Below are positions 15,348 to 22,975 of a stretch of DNA of 27,934 bases, piece after piece. The stretch comes from Thermoplasmatales archaeon ex4484_6. Its GTDB lineage: Archaea > Thermoplasmatota > Penumbrarchaeia > Penumbrarchaeales > Penumbrarchaeaceae. The notes beneath the pieces are model-generated. The model did no database searches. It saw only the letters and a list, made by a program, of their open reading frames with translations, and was not told the DNA's origin. The stretch spans positions 1-27,934 of the forward strand of contig NJDO01000003.1 in assembly GCA_002254385.1 (NCBI GenBank), read 5' to 3'. How positions within the stretch are numbered: the first letter of the stretch is position 1; every line of letters starts with the position of its first letter. The position numbers and the translations under genes were made by a program.

Positions 15348-17222
15348 ATGGCAGTCCCTTACGCCCAGAAGATGGCCGAGAGCCAGAAAGAGATATCCAT
15401 CTCCGATTTCTTTTCAAAGAACAGACAGATCCTTGGTTTCGACAACCCCTCGAAAGCGCTTCTCGTTTCCGTGAAGGAGGCCGTCGACAATTCACTTGAT
15501 GCCTGCGAGGAAGCGGGAATACTGCCCAGCATACATGTGAAGCTGGAAAAGGTGGACAACAAGGACCGCTACATCATGACCGTCCGGGACAACGGACCGG
15601 GTATAGTGAAGAAGCAGATACCACACGTTTTCGGCCGCCTTCTCTACGGTTCAAGGTTTCATTCCATCAGACAGTCCAGGGGGCAGCAGGGTATCGGGAT
15701 ATCCTCGGTCGTTCTCTACTCCCAGCTCACCACCGGAAAGGCTGCCGTCATCACCTCCCGGATAGGCGAGGAATACCCCTGCTACAGGATAGAGGTTCAC
15801 ATCAACACCAAGACCAACAGACCCCAGATAGAATCCTCGGAGGTCATCCTGTGGGACCAGCCCCACGGGACCGAGATAATTGTCGAACTGGAGGGGAGAT
15901 ACCAGAAGAACAAGAAACAGTCGGTTTTCGAATATCTCAGATCCACTGCAATAGTCAATCCTCATGTGGAGATCACGTTCCAGGAACCGGATGGTGGAAT
16001 ATCGACCTTCCGCAGGGTTGTCGAGGTGCTTCCCCAGCCTGCCAAGGAAAGCAAACCCCATCCCCACGGCATCGAGGTGGGGATCCTTAAGAACATGCTG
16101 AAATACACCGAGGCCAGGAAGATGACGTCCTTTCTCACTAACGAGTTCACAAGGGTGTCTCCGAGAGGGGCGAGAGAGATACTCGAGAAAGCCAATATAC
16201 CGGAGAAGAAGGTTCCGAAATATCTTTCCCTTGAGGATACCCAGACGCTTTTCGATGTCATACAGTCCATGAAGTTCATGTCTCCCCCGACGGACTGCCT
16301 GTCGCCGATAGGAGACCTCCTGATAAGAAAGGGGTTGAGGAAGGAGATAGATTCCAAGTTCGCCTATACGGTCACAAGGGACCCCTCCGTGTTCAGGGGA
16401 ACTCCCTTCCAGATAGAGGCGGGAATAGTATACGGCGGTGATCTTCCCCAGGGGGAGCCGGTGAAGGTGCTCAGATACGCAAACAGGGTCCCCCTGCTCT
16501 ATCAGCAGGGCGGATGTGCCATCACCCATGCCATCGAGAGGATAAACTGGAGGCCCTACGGACTCGAGCAGAGGGGGGGAAAGGGGATACCGGTGGGGCC
16601 CGCCGTCATTCTGGTCCATATAGCATCGACAAATGTCCCGTTCACATCGGAGTCCAAGGAGGCAGTGGCGGATGTGGACGAGATACTCGATGAGGTGGGC
16701 AGGGCTCTCATGGACTGCGGGAGAAGGATGCGCTCCCACATCAACAAGAAGAAGAAGCTGAAGAAGGTATCCGAGAAATATGATATCATCAAGGAGATAC
16801 TACCCGATATTGCCAGGAAGAGCGCCAGCATACTGGGAAGGGATGAGCCGCCCCTTGACCCCATAATCACGAAGATAATGAACGTTCACGTTTTCGACAG
16901 CGGTATAGTGTTCCGGGAAAAGGGCGAGGGGGAGAGCAGGGAGAAGGTTACGGAGGTCACGATCAAATATCAGAATTACACACAGAAGGAAAGGACCTTT
17001 CGCGTCCATGTCAAGATTCCCAATGCCCTCATCCAGGGCATCTATCCCGAGAAATACACCTTGAAGAAGAACATCATCGAATGGGAGATCGGGCCCGTTG
17101 CTCCGGCAAGATCACAGAGAATGGGATTCTCCGTACTCGGTCTGGACAAGGATGACTACGACGAGGTGGAGATATACTATTCCAAACTGCCCGGCGAGGT
17201 GATAGGGGCGGATCCGCTGTAG
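15348..17222 (+). CDS. top6B: DNA topoisomerase VI subunit B
   Basis: This 624-residue protein is the ATPase subunit of type IIB topoisomerase, which with subunit A passes one DNA duplex through another to relax and decatenate DNA. The GHKL ATP site is complete: KEAVDNSLDA (Glu44 as general base, Asn48 for magnesium), DNGPGI (81-86) and RGQQGIGIS (111-119). The switch lysine of the transducer lies in SESKEAVAD (Lys437). The segment between the GHKL domain and the transducer (SFLTNEFTRVSPRGAREILE) fits the helix-two-turn-helix domain. A C-terminal Ig-like domain with strand-rich NYTQKERTFRVHVKIP follows. The start has a GGGGGAA site. Its stop overlaps the AGGAGG that serves top6A, so the two are one operon. 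Confidence 0.97.
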   Translation: MAVPYAQKMAESQKEISISDFFSKNRQILGFDNPSKALLVSVKEAVDNSLDACEEAGILPSIHVKLEKVDNKDRYIMTVRDNGPGIVKKQIPHVFGRLLYGSRFHSIRQSRGQQGIGISSVVLYSQLTTGKAAVITSRIGEEYPCYRIEVHINTKTNRPQIESSEVILWDQPHGTEIIVELEGRYQKNKKQSVFEYLRSTAIVNPHVEITFQEPDGGISTFRRVVEVLPQPAKESKPHPHGIEVGILKNMLKYTEARKMTSFLTNEFTRVSPRGAREILEKANIPEKKVPKYLSLEDTQTLFDVIQSMKFMSPPTDCLSPIGDLLIRKGLRKEIDSKFAYTVTRDPSVFRGTPFQIEAGIVYGGDLPQGEPVKVLRYANRVPLLYQQGGCAITHAIERINWRPYGLEQRGGKGIPVGPAVILVHIASTNVPFTSESKEAVADVDEILDEVGRALMDCGRRMRSHINKKKKLKKVSEKYDIIKEILPDIARKSASILGRDEPPLDPIITKIMNVHVFDSGIVFREKGEGESREKVTEVTIKYQNYTQKERTFRVHVKIPNALIQGIYPEKYTLKKNIIEWEIGPVAPARSQRMGFSVLGLDKDDYDEVEIYYSKLPGEVIGADPL

Positions 17223-17226
17223 GAGG
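17221..17226 (+). promoter_or_regulatory. Ribosome binding site of top6A overlapping the top6B stop
   Basis: AGGAGG begins inside the TAG stop of top6B (17220-17222) and is seven bases from the ATG at 17234. It fixes that ATG, rather than the TTG at 17228, as the top6A start and couples synthesis of the two subunits. Confidence 0.7.
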
Positions 17227-17233
17227 TTTGTGC

Positions 17234-18340
17234 ATGGCAAAGGCCAAGATATTCAAGGGGAACAAGGAAGCCCGGCTCCGGCTGAGAGGTGTCGCCGAGT
17301 ATGTCTATTCCCAGCTGAAGGAGCAGGAGATCCCTCATCTCGAGGTCTCGTCAAGAACCAAGAACAACATCGTGCTTTCAAGGGATCACAAGGTCTGGAA
17401 GTACGGCAAGGACAAGGTCACGAGGTCCGCAAAGGACCTGGGAGGCGCGACCAGCATTCTCCGGTCCCTGTACACCATCGATTTCATCGATGAGATGATA
17501 AGGGCGGGGAAGTCCTCCACGCTGAGGGAGATGTACTACATTTCCGAGGGATGGAACAGGGGCAAGTTCCCCTCCCAGGACGAGTCCAACAGACTGGCGG
17601 AGGACCTGGAGATAATTACAAAGTGCATGAGGGAGGATTTCAAGCTGAGACCCGAGGAGGACGGGGCCAGGGTGATAGGCGACCTGACGATAGAGGAGAC
17701 GAACCGGAAGGGCGACAGAAAGAAGATAAACTGCAAGGATGACGTCGGCGATTCCGGCTACGGCATTCCCTACAACGTCGAGGCGGAGAAGCTGAAGTTC
17801 AAATCCGTGAATGCGGACATGATAATCGCGATAGAGACCGGGGGTATGTTCGACAGGCTTGCGGAGAACGGGTTCGACGAGAGCCACCGCGCCATCCTGG
17901 TCCATCTCAAGGGGCAGCCCGCAAGGTCCACAAGACGCTTCATCAAGAGGCTCCATCAACACTCGAAGCTCCCCGTGGTCATCTTTACGGATGGAGATCC
18001 CTGGTCATACAGGATCTTTGCCTCGGTCGCCTACGGCGCCATCAAGACCGCTCACATATCCGAGTACCTTTCCACTCCCGAGGCGATCTATCTGGGCATC
18101 ACCCCTTCGGACATTATCAATTACGAGCTTCCCTCGGACAAGCTCACCGACCAGGATGTCAACGCCCTGAAATCGGAGCTGTCGGATCCCCGTTTCTCAT
18201 CGGACAGGTGGAGAAGTGAGATCAAGCTCCAGCTGAAGATAAGGAAGAAATCCGAGCAGCAGGCCCTGGCGAAGTACGGCCTGGATTACGTGACAGACAC
18301 ATACCTTCCAGAGAAGCTTGCAGAACTGAACATAGTCTGA
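17234..18340 (+). CDS. top6A: DNA topoisomerase VI subunit A (Spo11-like)
   Basis: This 368-residue catalytic subunit cleaves DNA through a tyrosine in its CAP (winged-helix) domain. The signature LREMYYISEG gives Tyr102 as the nucleophile by comparison with the Spo11 family, where the second aromatic residue is used. The Toprim domain carries AIETGGMFDRL (Glu201) and FTDGDPWSY (Asp253, Asp255), which bind the catalytic magnesium. The N-terminal region and the C-terminal helices (YVTDTYLPEKLAEL) are present, so the gene is intact and of normal length. Its order after top6B is common in euryarchaeal genomes. A strong hairpin lies just after the stop. Confidence 0.97.
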   Translation: MAKAKIFKGNKEARLRLRGVAEYVYSQLKEQEIPHLEVSSRTKNNIVLSRDHKVWKYGKDKVTRSAKDLGGATSILRSLYTIDFIDEMIRAGKSSTLREMYYISEGWNRGKFPSQDESNRLAEDLEIITKCMREDFKLRPEEDGARVIGDLTIEETNRKGDRKKINCKDDVGDSGYGIPYNVEAEKLKFKSVNADMIIAIETGGMFDRLAENGFDESHRAILVHLKGQPARSTRRFIKRLHQHSKLPVVIFTDGDPWSYRIFASVAYGAIKTAHISEYLSTPEAIYLGITPSDIINYELPSDKLTDQDVNALKSELSDPRFSSDRWRSEIKLQLKIRKKSEQQALAKYGLDYVTDTYLPEKLAELNIV

Positions 18341-18367
18341 GTTCCCCCGTTTTCGGTATCTCATCCG

Positions 18368-18405
18368 GGTTCCGGCAGGGAGGTTCGGCTGAACACGCCG
18401 GAACC
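18368..18405 (+). terminator. Strong hairpin after top6A, candidate terminator
   Basis: GGTTCCGGC (18368-18376) and GCCGGAACC (18397-18405) make a perfect 9-base stem. The loop holds a second small hairpin (GTTC-GGCT-GAAC, 18383-18394). A pyrimidine-rich stretch (TCTCTATTTC) follows. It lies 28 bases after the top6A stop and before the TATA-like box of the next gene, which suits a transcript end. Archaeal termination usually relies on T-runs, so the role is uncertain. Confidence 0.45.
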
Positions 18406-18446
18406 TCTCTATTTCGTGGTGAACGATGGACCGGTGTTCATGAAGG

Positions 18447-18454
18447 TTTATTTA
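18447..18454 (+). promoter_or_regulatory. TATA-like box for the PhoU-TrkA_C pair
   Basis: TTTATTTA lies 52-59 bases before the ATG at 18506, which allows a leader of roughly 25-30 bases. Because it falls inside the longer open frame that begins at 18416, it argues for the shorter protein. Confidence 0.45.
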
Positions 18455-18505
18455 CCAGATGTATCATTAATCAGACCCAAGGCATATCCGGGAGAAAGAC
18501 ATCAC

Positions 18506-19135
18506 ATGGGCCTGTTTCGGAGAAGAAGACACGAAAAGATCGAGTACGAGAATATCGGTGTGAAGGAAAGTCTCACGGAGATGAAGGACCTCTCCGAGCA
18601 GATAATCGACCTGTCGTATTCTGCCATCCTGTTCGACAGTGAGGACATTGCCGAGCAGGTGAACGAACTGGAGGAGAGGCTTGACAAGCTTCTTTACAAT
18701 GTAAGGATCGGATTGATGCTGGCAGCGAGGAACAGGGAAGAGGCGGAACAGCTGTCAGGGATACTCCAGGTTGCAAGTGCGGCGGAGCAGATAGGCAACG
18801 CCTCCCAGGACCTCATGAGGATATTCGAGGAAGGTGTTGAATTCCGTCCCTTCGCCCCCTTCTTCCTTAAGAAAGGGGACGAGAAGATATGGGCCATACG
18901 TGTCAGCGAGGATTCGGACATAAACCACAGGAAGATAAGCGAGCTGGGGATAGAGTCCGAGACCGGCTCCAGGATAATTGCCATAAAGAGAGGACCCAGA
19001 TGGATCTACGATATCGAGCCTGAGAGAAGAATAAAGGACAGCGATATACTGATAGCAAGGGGCGTCGAGGACGGATTGAAGGAGCTGGTCGCTTACGCGA
19101 AAGGTGAGGTGAAATGGGGGAAATACAGGAGATAG
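18506..19135 (+). CDS. PhoU-like / TrkA C-terminal (RCK_C) domain protein, copy 1
   Basis: This 209-residue soluble protein has a PhoU-like helical region at about residues 17-110 (MKDLSEQIIDLSYSAILFDS, EDIAEQVNELEERLDKLL). A TrkA C-terminal domain follows (WAIRVSEDSDINHRKISELG, RIIAIKRGPRWIYDIEPERR, then DSDILIARG). TrkA_C domains bind small ligands and regulate ion transporters, and PhoU-type helices mediate contacts with partner proteins. Archaeal proteins with this pairing are thought to regulate cation transport, but no transporter gene is adjacent here. The ATG at 18506 is preferred because the start of the longer frame precedes the TATA-like box. It overlaps copy 2 by 22 bases. Confidence 0.82.
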   Translation: MGLFRRRRHEKIEYENIGVKESLTEMKDLSEQIIDLSYSAILFDSEDIAEQVNELEERLDKLLYNVRIGLMLAARNREEAEQLSGILQVASAAEQIGNASQDLMRIFEEGVEFRPFAPFFLKKGDEKIWAIRVSEDSDINHRKISELGIESETGSRIIAIKRGPRWIYDIEPERRIKDSDILIARGVEDGLKELVAYAKGEVKWGKYRR

Positions 19136-19716
19136 AGGACCCCATGAAGGAGGTGATGGACCTCTTTCTCGAGATGAAGGACACCTCGGAGCTGATGGTG
19201 GACCTCGCCTATTCATCTCTGCTTTACGATAACAGGGAGATAGCATCCGAGGTTGAGCATCTGAACGACAGGATCGATGAGATGTCGAGCCAGCTTCAGA
19301 GGTTCGCAATTTCCGATATATCACGCAGGTCCACGGATGCGACCCTCATGCTCCTCAAACTCTGTTCCTACATCAATTCCATCGCTGATTCCGCGATGAC
19401 CATAGTGGATGTGGTGCTCAGGGATATCGAACCCCACCCCATACTGAAACAGTCCATCAAGGAATCGGACGTGGGGATCTACAGGTTCGAGGTGAGGAAG
19501 GGCTCGATCCTCGTGGGGAAGAAGCTCGGGGAGCTCCGGCTTGCGACCGAAACGGGCATGTGGGTCTTTGCCATAAGAAGGAACGTACGGTGGATATACG
19601 GACCCGAGGAGGACGAGGTGATACACCGTGGGGACATCCTGTTCGTGAGAGGGCCCGAGGACGGGATGAGGAAGCTTTCGCTCGTGGCAAGGGGGAAGCT
19701 GAGATCCTTTCAATAG
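19114..19716 (+). CDS. PhoU-like / TrkA C-terminal (RCK_C) domain protein, copy 2
   Basis: This 200-residue paralogue of the upstream gene has the same layout: MKDTSELMVDLAYSSLLYDN matches the copy-1 segment MKDLSEQIIDLSYSAILFDS, then GIYRFEVRKGSILVGKKLGE and VFAIRRNVRWIYGPEEDEVI correspond to its TrkA_C part. The C-terminal domain ends with GDILFVRGPEDGMRKL. A GAGGTGA site just upstream and the 22-base overlap with copy 1 show coupled translation, so a hetero-oligomer is likely. The two proteins differ clearly in sequence, so the duplication is old. Function is inferred as sensing or regulation of ion transport. Confidence 0.82.
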   Translation: MGEIQEIEDPMKEVMDLFLEMKDTSELMVDLAYSSLLYDNREIASEVEHLNDRIDEMSSQLQRFAISDISRRSTDATLMLLKLCSYINSIADSAMTIVDVVLRDIEPHPILKQSIKESDVGIYRFEVRKGSILVGKKLGELRLATETGMWVFAIRRNVRWIYGPEEDEVIHRGDILFVRGPEDGMRKLSLVARGKLRSFQ

Positions 19717-19781
19717 GACAGGACAGGTGATCCGGGCGAAAATGTCATCCCGCCTCTATCATCACATCACGACCGGAATGT

Positions 19782-20870
19782 TTACTGGTTTTTATCCTGG
19801 AACTCGATAAGGAACTCCCTGAGTGTCTTGACGCCTTCCAGGGTCATCGCGTTGTATATCGAGGCCCTCATGCCTCCGACGGAGCGGTGCCCCTTGAGAC
19901 CGATGAGATCGCGTTCCTTCCCCTCTTCAACGCATTTCGCCTCCAGTTCCGGCGTGGGGAGGTTGAACGTCACGTTCATCAGCGACCTGGAGTCCCTGTC
20001 CGTCACATGACCCTTGTAGAATCCCCCGCTTCCGTCGATGACATCGTAGAGAAGTTTCGCCTTCTCCCTGTTGAGCCTCTCCATGGCAGGTATCCCGCCC
20101 GTCTCCTTCAGATATTCGAGGGAGAGCTTGCACATGTATATCGCGAACACGGGCCCCGTATTGAAGAGGGAGTCCTTCTTTGCATGTGTTATCCACTTCT
20201 GCATGGTGGGGGTGTTTTCGGGGACCCTGTCCATGAGGTCCTCCCTCACAACGACAAGGGTGACGCCGGCGGGGCCGAGATTCTTCTGGGCTCCGGCGTA
20301 TATCACGCCGAACGCATTGAAATCCATGACCCTGTCCATGAGATGGGATGACATATCGCTCACAAGGGGGACCTCATCCGGGACCTTCGGCATGTAATGC
20401 CATTCCGTCCCGTATATGGTGTTGTTGCCCGTGATATGAGCGAAGGCGGCATCCTCGGAGAATTCAACGTCCTTGGGAATGTAGGAGAAGCTGGAATCCT
20501 CGGAAGAGGCCACGACATCGACCTCCCCGTAGAAACCCGCCTCCTTTATCGCCTTCTTGGACCACGCTCCGGTATTTACATACTGCATCCTCTTTCCGGG
20601 AAGCTGGAGGTTGAGCGGGACCTGGTAGAACTGGGTGGAGGCCCCTCCCTGGAGCCAGAGCACCTTCCTGTCGTCCTTCAGATGCATGAGCTCCCTTACA
20701 AGCTCCATGGCCTCGTGATGGACCCGGTCATATTCCTTCGACCTGTGGGATATCTCCAGAATGGACATACCGCATCCGGCGAAGTCAAGAAATTCATCCC
20801 TTGCCCTTTCGAGAACCGGCAGCGGTAGTGTGGCCGGCCCCGCATAGAAGTTGAACACCCTTTTCGTCAT
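19782..20870 (-). CDS. serC: Phosphoserine aminotransferase, bacterial-type SerC
   Basis: This 362-residue PLP enzyme of aminotransferase class V converts 3-phosphohydroxypyruvate and glutamate to phosphoserine and 2-oxoglutarate. The N-terminal signature FNFYAGPATLPLPVLERA and the segment GMSILEISHRSKEYDRVH are those of the bacterial SerC group. QGGASTQFYQVPLNL, the PLP-nitrogen aspartate in VSDMSSHL (Asp172) and the Schiff-base lysine in YAGAQKNLGPAG (Lys196) are all present. The C-terminus RSVGGMRASIYNAM is also typical. The ATG at 20870 follows a GAGGTGA site by five bases. An in-frame extension to 21020 runs back into the upstream gene and is not used. It lies 17 bases after the DUF1015 gene, so the two form an operon. 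Confidence 0.95.
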   Translation of the reverse strand: MTKRVFNFYAGPATLPLPVLERARDEFLDFAGCGMSILEISHRSKEYDRVHHEAMELVRELMHLKDDRKVLWLQGGASTQFYQVPLNLQLPGKRMQYVNTGAWSKKAIKEAGFYGEVDVVASSEDSSFSYIPKDVEFSEDAAFAHITGNNTIYGTEWHYMPKVPDEVPLVSDMSSHLMDRVMDFNAFGVIYAGAQKNLGPAGVTLVVVREDLMDRVPENTPTMQKWITHAKKDSLFNTGPVFAIYMCKLSLEYLKETGGIPAMERLNREKAKLLYDVIDGSGGFYKGHVTDRDSRSLMNVTFNLPTPELEAKCVEEGKERDLIGLKGHRSVGGMRASIYNAMTLEGVKTLREFLIEFQDKNQ

Positions 20871-20887
20871 ATAATTCACCTCTTCTG

Positions 20888-22216
20888 TCAGAGCTTGTTT
20901 ATCGTGAACCCCGTCCAGACCTTGGGGTGGAAGAAGGTGGATTTCTGGGGCATGCATTCGAAATTCCTTGATACGGCTTCCACCTCCTCTATCCTTGTCG
21001 GATTCATGAAGAATACACACTGCGCCCCCCCGTCCACGGCCCTGATGGATTCCTCCACCGCATCGCCAATCCCCTTGATATAGACCACATATCCGCCCCC
21101 GGTCATGGTCCCGTGAAGAAGTTTCTCCTTGTCGATCCCCAGTATGCGGTCGAGTATCATCGAATGGAGGATGGAGACATCCAGCTTTCTCAGCTCATCC
21201 GAGGCATCCTTCAGGAGCTCGTTCATGGGTGAGATGTCCCTGAGTTCCATGGAGCGGAACCGTCCGTCCTTCATGTACAGACCGAAAGCATGACCTCCCG
21301 CCCCGAATACCCTCTCCATCTCCCCGAACATATCCTCCTTCCGGTCGAATTCCCTTACCTCGAAGCTCCCGTGGAGCTCTTCAAGGAGCCTGCCGGGATC
21401 GAAGTCCTCCAGATTCTGAACGAGCCTGTGAGTGGGCAGGATGACGAGACCGGGGTTGGACATGTTCACGAACGTCAGCATCCTGTACCTGGCACCCTCA
21501 AGGTCCGGTCTCTCCTTCATCAGTGCAAGGGCCGTCTTGTACCTGTGGTGGCCGTCGGCAATGATTGCATACTTGCTCTCCATGGCCCTGGAGATCGCCT
21601 CCTTGTCACTGTCGGAATCGACCTTCCACAATCTGTGGCGAATGCCCTCTTGATCCTTCACATCCATGACGGGCTCCCCGTCCATGCTCCTTTGCAGAAC
21701 GCTGTCCACCTCTCCCTCGGCATCGGGGTATATCACGAATATCTGCCCGAACTGGGCAAGGGTCTGCCTGGAGAGATTCAGCCTGTCCTCGATGTCCTTG
21801 GGCAGCGTCTCCTCATGCTGCAGTATCCCCGTGAAGGGGCCCTCCTCCGGGGCGGAGGTTGCGAATTCCTCGAGCTCCAGGAGGCCGATGAACCCGAATC
21901 TCGACAGCGTGCGGTCCTCCACGGTGAAGTCCTGGGAGTAGACATAAAAACAATCCGTCTCCTCCCTCTTCAGTATGCCCTCTTCCATCCATTCGTTCAG
22001 AAGGTCACGGGCCCTCGTATACTGATTGTTCTCCCCCGTATCATCCGGTCGGGGTTTGTTCTTCGTTATCCATGAGATATTGTAGGGGGACAGGGACTGG
22101 ACCCTGTCCAGCCTCTCTCCCTTTATCACATCGTATGGCGGCGAAACGACCTTCGAGAGGTCGCCCACCTTCTCCCTGTCGTATCTATATGCCCGGAACG
22201 GGACGACTCTGACCAT
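20888..22216 (-). CDS. DUF1015 family protein, probable serine-metabolism partner
   Basis: This 442-residue protein has the DUF1015 hallmarks: VVPFRAYRYDREKVGDLSKV near the N-terminus, LQHEETLPKDIEDRL (residues 132-146), IADGHHRYKTALAL (about 219-232) and the C-terminal MPQKSTFFHPKVWTGFTINK. The family is related to ParB/SbnI-type folds, some of which phosphorylate free serine. Its genes are often found beside serA and serC. Here it is directly upstream of serC with 17 bases between, which supports a role in serine biosynthesis or phosphoserine handling, although the reaction is not established. A TTTAAA box 25-30 bases before the ATG and the absence of a ribosome binding site suggest a leaderless transcript. 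Confidence 0.9.
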   Translation of the reverse strand: MVRVVPFRAYRYDREKVGDLSKVVSPPYDVIKGERLDRVQSLSPYNISWITKNKPRPDDTGENNQYTRARDLLNEWMEEGILKREETDCFYVYSQDFTVEDRTLSRFGFIGLLELEEFATSAPEEGPFTGILQHEETLPKDIEDRLNLSRQTLAQFGQIFVIYPDAEGEVDSVLQRSMDGEPVMDVKDQEGIRHRLWKVDSDSDKEAISRAMESKYAIIADGHHRYKTALALMKERPDLEGARYRMLTFVNMSNPGLVILPTHRLVQNLEDFDPGRLLEELHGSFEVREFDRKEDMFGEMERVFGAGGHAFGLYMKDGRFRSMELRDISPMNELLKDASDELRKLDVSILHSMILDRILGIDKEKLLHGTMTGGGYVVYIKGIGDAVEESIRAVDGGAQCVFFMNPTRIEEVEAVSRNFECMPQKSTFFHPKVWTGFTINKL

Positions 22217-22240
22217 GGGTCCGGGAAGGTAAATTCCTTC

Positions 22241-22246
22241 TTTAAA
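22241..22246 (-). promoter_or_regulatory. TATA-like box of the DUF1015-serC operon
   Basis: TTTAAA reads the same on both strands. It lies 25-30 bases before the ATG at 22216 and only five bases beyond the fibrillarin stop, so the operon promoter is squeezed between the two genes. Confidence 0.45.
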
Positions 22247-22251
22247 CCTTA

Positions 22252-22899
22252 CTATCGTGTCCCGGTCACGATGAATGCGGCATGGTCCACCTGGAACGGG
22301 GAAAGGTCGATCATCCTCTTCACCTTCATACCCCCCCTCTCGAGTTCGGCGCGAACCTTCCCGAATATCCTTGCGGGGTCGGATGTCACATCGACGGACC
22401 TTGCCTTCAGCATGAGACAGGCCGTGCCCCCTTTGCGAAGAAAGATGTCAGCGTTCCTGAGCAGCATTCCCACCTGGTCCTTCTGCGAGACATCCTGGTA
22501 GAGGTACTCCACATCGGGTACAATCATCCGATATGTTTCGGGATGAAAGGCATCGGCAAGGATCGGGATGATGTTCCCTCTCCGCTTCGACAGGGCTGTC
22601 AGTTTCCTGAAAGGTGTCCTTGAGAATTCCACGGCATAGATCGTATCATCCGGCAGCAGGTCCGAAAGATGCGACACGGTCGTCCCCTGGGCAGCTCCCA
22701 GGTAGAGCAGGTCCCCCTCGGGAAGGGGGGCATTCCCTTCCTTCTTCAGCAGGGCCGCCATCTTGGACCTCCAGGGGATCCACTCCCGGTACACGGCATG
22801 ATCGATCTCGATCAGAGGTTCACCGTACACCGATCTTCCCCCTTCCAGGTCCAGCGTGTATATGCGGCCGTTCCTCACAATGCACCTTTCAGCTTCCAT
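22252..22899 (-). CDS. flpA: Fibrillarin-like rRNA/tRNA 2'-O-methyltransferase
   Basis: This 215-residue protein is the catalytic subunit of box C/D RNPs and methylates ribose 2'-OH at positions chosen by guide RNAs, together with Nop5 and L7Ae. Family signatures are RNGRIYTLD, GEPLIEIDHAVYREWIPWRS, the SAM-binding loop LYLGAAQGTTVSHLSD (66-80), YAVEFSRTPFRKL (Glu91), NIIPILADAFHPETYR, YLYQDVSQKDQ and LMLKARSVDVTSDP. The binding loop has glutamine 71 where serine is usual (GAASGTT). Length is normal. The nop5 gene that often neighbours it is not in the window. A weak TATA-like tract at 22915-22926 suits a nearly leaderless transcript. Confidence 0.95.
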   Translation of the reverse strand: MEAERCIVRNGRIYTLDLEGGRSVYGEPLIEIDHAVYREWIPWRSKMAALLKKEGNAPLPEGDLLYLGAAQGTTVSHLSDLLPDDTIYAVEFSRTPFRKLTALSKRRGNIIPILADAFHPETYRMIVPDVEYLYQDVSQKDQVGMLLRNADIFLRKGGTACLMLKARSVDVTSDPARIFGKVRAELERGGMKVKRMIDLSPFQVDHAAFIVTGTR

Positions 22900-22975
22900 C
22901 GGCCGGTGAAGTGATTACTATGTATTCATCAGTTTCCCGGAACCACCATCTGTCATGAATGAGCCGGTACCCTCT

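Noticed and set aside
15651..16739. 362-codon open frame antisense to top6B
   Set aside because: It lies wholly opposite the conserved topoisomerase gene and has no recognisable motif.
18416..18505. Upstream 30-codon extension of the first PhoU-TrkA_C gene
   Set aside because: A TATA-like box lies inside it and the encoded residues do not look like part of the domain, so the start at 18506 is better.
20871..21020. 50-codon N-terminal extension of serC
   Set aside because: It runs into the DUF1015 coding region. The conserved SerC N-terminus begins at 20870 behind a good ribosome binding site.
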